Shown here: positions 32,465 through 33,574 of the stretch, one piece after another
How positions within the stretch are numbered: position 1 is the stretch's first letter
Layout of the letters: the number at the start of each line of letters is the position of its first letter
Assembly: GCA_005805375.1 (NCBI GenBank)
Contig: SYMT01000199.1
Coordinates: forward strand, 1 to 33,574
DNA from: Actinomycetota bacterium
GTDB lineage: Bacteria > Armatimonadota > SYMT01
Direction: 5' to 3'
DNA length: 33,574 nucleotides
The notes under the pieces: generated by a model
Databases searched by the model: none
What the model saw: the letters and a program-made list of their open reading frames with translations, nothing else
What the model was told of the DNA's origin: nothing
Made by a program: the position numbers and the translations under genes

Positions 32465-32468
32465 AGAA

Positions 32469-32765
32469 TCATCCTCCCGCGATCGCGCCGATGACCAGAA
32501 ACGGTTCGTCGCCGGTCGCGACCGCAGGCGGTAGTAGAGTGTCCGGCGGCTCGTGGGAGAAGTCTTCACCACACGCGAAGAACCGTACCAGCGGGCGGCG
32601 ACGGAGCGTGCCGTGATCCCGGATGGTGCCGCGCAGGGTGGGGTGCGCCGCTTCCAGGGCGTCGAGGACCGAACCCAGGGTCGGGCGGCCCTCGACCGGA
32701 AGCTCCACCTCGTGGCCCACGCGCGCCAGGGTGCGTAAGTGATACGGGAGGTGGACGCGGATCAT
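32469..32765 (-). CDS. MoaD/ThiS family ubiquitin-fold protein
   Basis: A 98-residue beta-grasp protein ending in the diglycine (GAIAGG) that MoaD, ThiS and related sulfur carriers use for adenylation and thiocarboxylate formation. The fold is visible as strand ([13 protein letters not shown]), strand ([27 protein letters not shown]), helix, and a late strand ([13 protein letters not shown]). ATG at 32765 shares one base with the TGA of the Asp-box propeller gene (TGATG), so translation is coupled. No MoeB/ThiF-type activating enzyme, MoaE or thiamin gene is nearby, so a molybdopterin or thiamin role is not indicated. The pairing with the propeller protein is its only context. Confidence 0.82.
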   Translation of the reverse strand: MIRVHLPYHLRTLARVGHEVELPVEGRPTLGSVLDALEAAHPTLRGTIRDHGTLRRRPLVRFFACGEDFSHEPPDTLLPPAVATGDEPFLVIGAIAGG

Positions 32766-33574
32766 CAGAGGGTCTGCACCTCCACGGAGAGCACGGGCGG
32801 CAGGTCGCGCACGATCGCCGACCAGTTGTCTCCACCGTCCGGGGAGACATAGACCTGCCCGCCGGTGGTCCCGAAGTAGACGCCGCAAGAGTCAAGGGAG
32901 TCCACTGCCATCGCGTCGCGGAGGACGTTCACATAGCAGTGGCTCTGGGGCAGGCCCCGCGTCAGCGGCTCCCACTCGTTTCCGCCGGTACGGCTGCGGT
33001 AGACGCGGAGCTTCCCGTCCACCGGGTAATGGTGTGAGTCACTGGTGATCGGGACCACGTAGATCGTCTCGGGCTCGTGCGCGTGGACATCAATCGGAAA
33101 GCCGAAATCGGTGGGCAGATCTCCGCTCACCTCATCCCACTGGTCGCCGCTGTTGTCGCTCCGCATGATGTCCCAGTGCTTCTGCATGTAGAGGACGTCC
33201 GGCCGGGAGGGGTGCATCGCAATGCGGTGGACGCAGTGCCCCACCTCCGCGTCCTCCACCGGGATGTACTCCGACTTGAGGCCGCGATTGATCGGCTTCC
33301 AGGACGCGCCCCCGTCGTCGGTACGGAAGGCGCCCGCTGCCGAAATGGCAATGTAGATCCGGTTGGGGTCGGACGGATCCAGGAGGATGGTATGCAGTCC
33401 CATGCCGCCGGCGCCGGGCGTCCATTGTGGGCCGGAGCCATGCCCCCGCAACCCCGCGAGTTCTTGCCACGACTTGCCGCCGTCGGTGGTCCGGAACAGG
33501 GCCGCGTCCTCCGCACCGGCGTACACAGTGTCCGGGTCGGTCAGCGACGGCTCCACGTGCCAGATGCGCTTGAA
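32765..33574 (-). CDS. Asp-box beta-propeller protein (BNR/sialidase-like), 5' end beyond window
   Basis: The C-terminal 269 residues of a propeller protein, open through the window edge, so the true start lies outside. Five Asp-box (S/R-x-D-x-G-x-x-W) turns are visible: [36 protein letters not shown] and VSPDGGDNW, each after a hydrophobic strand ([33 protein letters not shown]). This is typical of exo-alpha-sialidase/VPS10/YCF48-like proteins. The catalytic Arg triad of true sialidases cannot be judged without the N-terminus. The repeated form NRIYIAI...GAFRTDDGG matches the propellers called glycosyl hydrolase by homology. It overlaps the MoaD/ThiS gene by one base. Confidence 0.82.
   Translation of the reverse strand, partial: FKRIWHVEPSLTDPDTVYAGAEDAALFRTTDGGKSWQELAGLRGHGSGPQWTPGAGGMGLHTILLDPSDPNRIYIAISAAGAFRTDDGGASWKPINRGLKSEYIPVEDAEVGHCVHRIAMHPSRPDVLYMQKHWDIMRSDNSGDQWDEVSGDLPTDFGFPIDVHAHEPETIYVVPITSDSHHYPVDGKLRVYRSRTGGNEWEPLTRGLPQSHCYVNVLRDAMAVDSLDSCGVYFGTTGGQVYVSPDGGDNWSAIVRDLPPVLSVEVQTL

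Larger units (their letters stand above)
31987..32468. other. 482-base region without a gene, upstream of the tyrosine operon
   Basis: No convincing gene; open frames here lack ribosome sites and family features. It should hold the operon promoter (candidate at 32158-32187) and ends at the strong hairpin after the MoaD/ThiS gene. Between 32220 and 32400 there are several inverted-repeat pairs, such as CCGACCTC at 32268 with GAGGTCGG at 32393, but no riboswitch or tRNA fold that I can recognise. Confidence 0.4.

Noticed and set aside
32159-32572. Minus-strand open frame between hppD and the MoaD/ThiS gene
   Set aside because: Arg/Ser/Ala-rich, overlaps the end of the MoaD/ThiS gene out of frame and includes the terminator hairpin; no recognisable protein.

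Overview
The window is GC-rich, densely coded bacterial chromosome. No rRNA, tRNA, transposase, integrase or CRISPR array was recognised. An Armatimonadota-like organism is the best guess. The main clue is the short prepilin-like protein at 20356, whose N-terminus ([13 protein letters not shown] after the hydrophobic helix) and H-x9-DG C-terminus are typical of that phylum. The csaB/DUF5693 pair and the recN-steA-steB order, both known from Firmicutes and Actinobacteria, fit a Terrabacteria-type envelope. The assignment is inference; no marker gene settles it.

Layout. 1-1001 (-): a PilT-type motor ATPase cut by the window edge, with an unusual N-terminal domain that looks like a degenerate duplicate. 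1326-2141 (+): a TIM-barrel sugar isomerase/epimerase. 2184-7586 (-): a tight operon recN, steA-like, steB/mctB-like, GT2 glycosyltransferase, MraY/WecA-like phosphoglycosyltransferase, linking DNA repair, septation and envelope polymer synthesis. 7817-8176 (+): ErpA/IscA. 8387-8797 (+): small secreted PPC-like protein. 9071-10966 (-): membrane-anchored ankyrin protein and a small two-helix membrane protein. 11170-16325 (+): FAH-family hydrolase, a 913-residue membrane-anchored HEAT protein with an AlgP/histone-H1-like tail, a 74-residue protein and a sarcosine-oxidase-type flavoenzyme. 16357-20180 (-): csaB, DUF5693 and rhomboid protease, probably one operon for pyruvylated cell-wall polymer (S-layer anchoring). 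20356 (+): the prepilin-like protein. 21210-22741 (-): DUF1080 protein, dCTP deaminase, and a 30-codon ORF that copies the start of dcd. 22979-27797 (+): ApbE, Tat-type Gfo/Idh/MocA oxidoreductase, MFS transporter and DUF6807/PmoA-like protein, probably a sugar-derivative catabolic set. 27826-31986 (-): tyrosine/homogentisate operon hpd, FAH, hgmA, flavin reductase, and a 91-residue protein. 32469-33574 (-): a MoaD/ThiS ubiquitin-fold protein overlapping an Asp-box beta-propeller protein that runs off the edge.

Many genes overlap by 1-4 bases (ATGA, GTGA, TGATG), so translational coupling is the rule here. Convergent gene ends often carry perfect hairpins. The points most worth a second look are the duplicated dcd start forming an overlapping leader ORF, the recN-steAB-glycosyltransferase operon, the HEAT protein with six 27-base repeats in a lysine/alanine tail, the PilT domain duplication, and the MoaD/ThiS-propeller pair.
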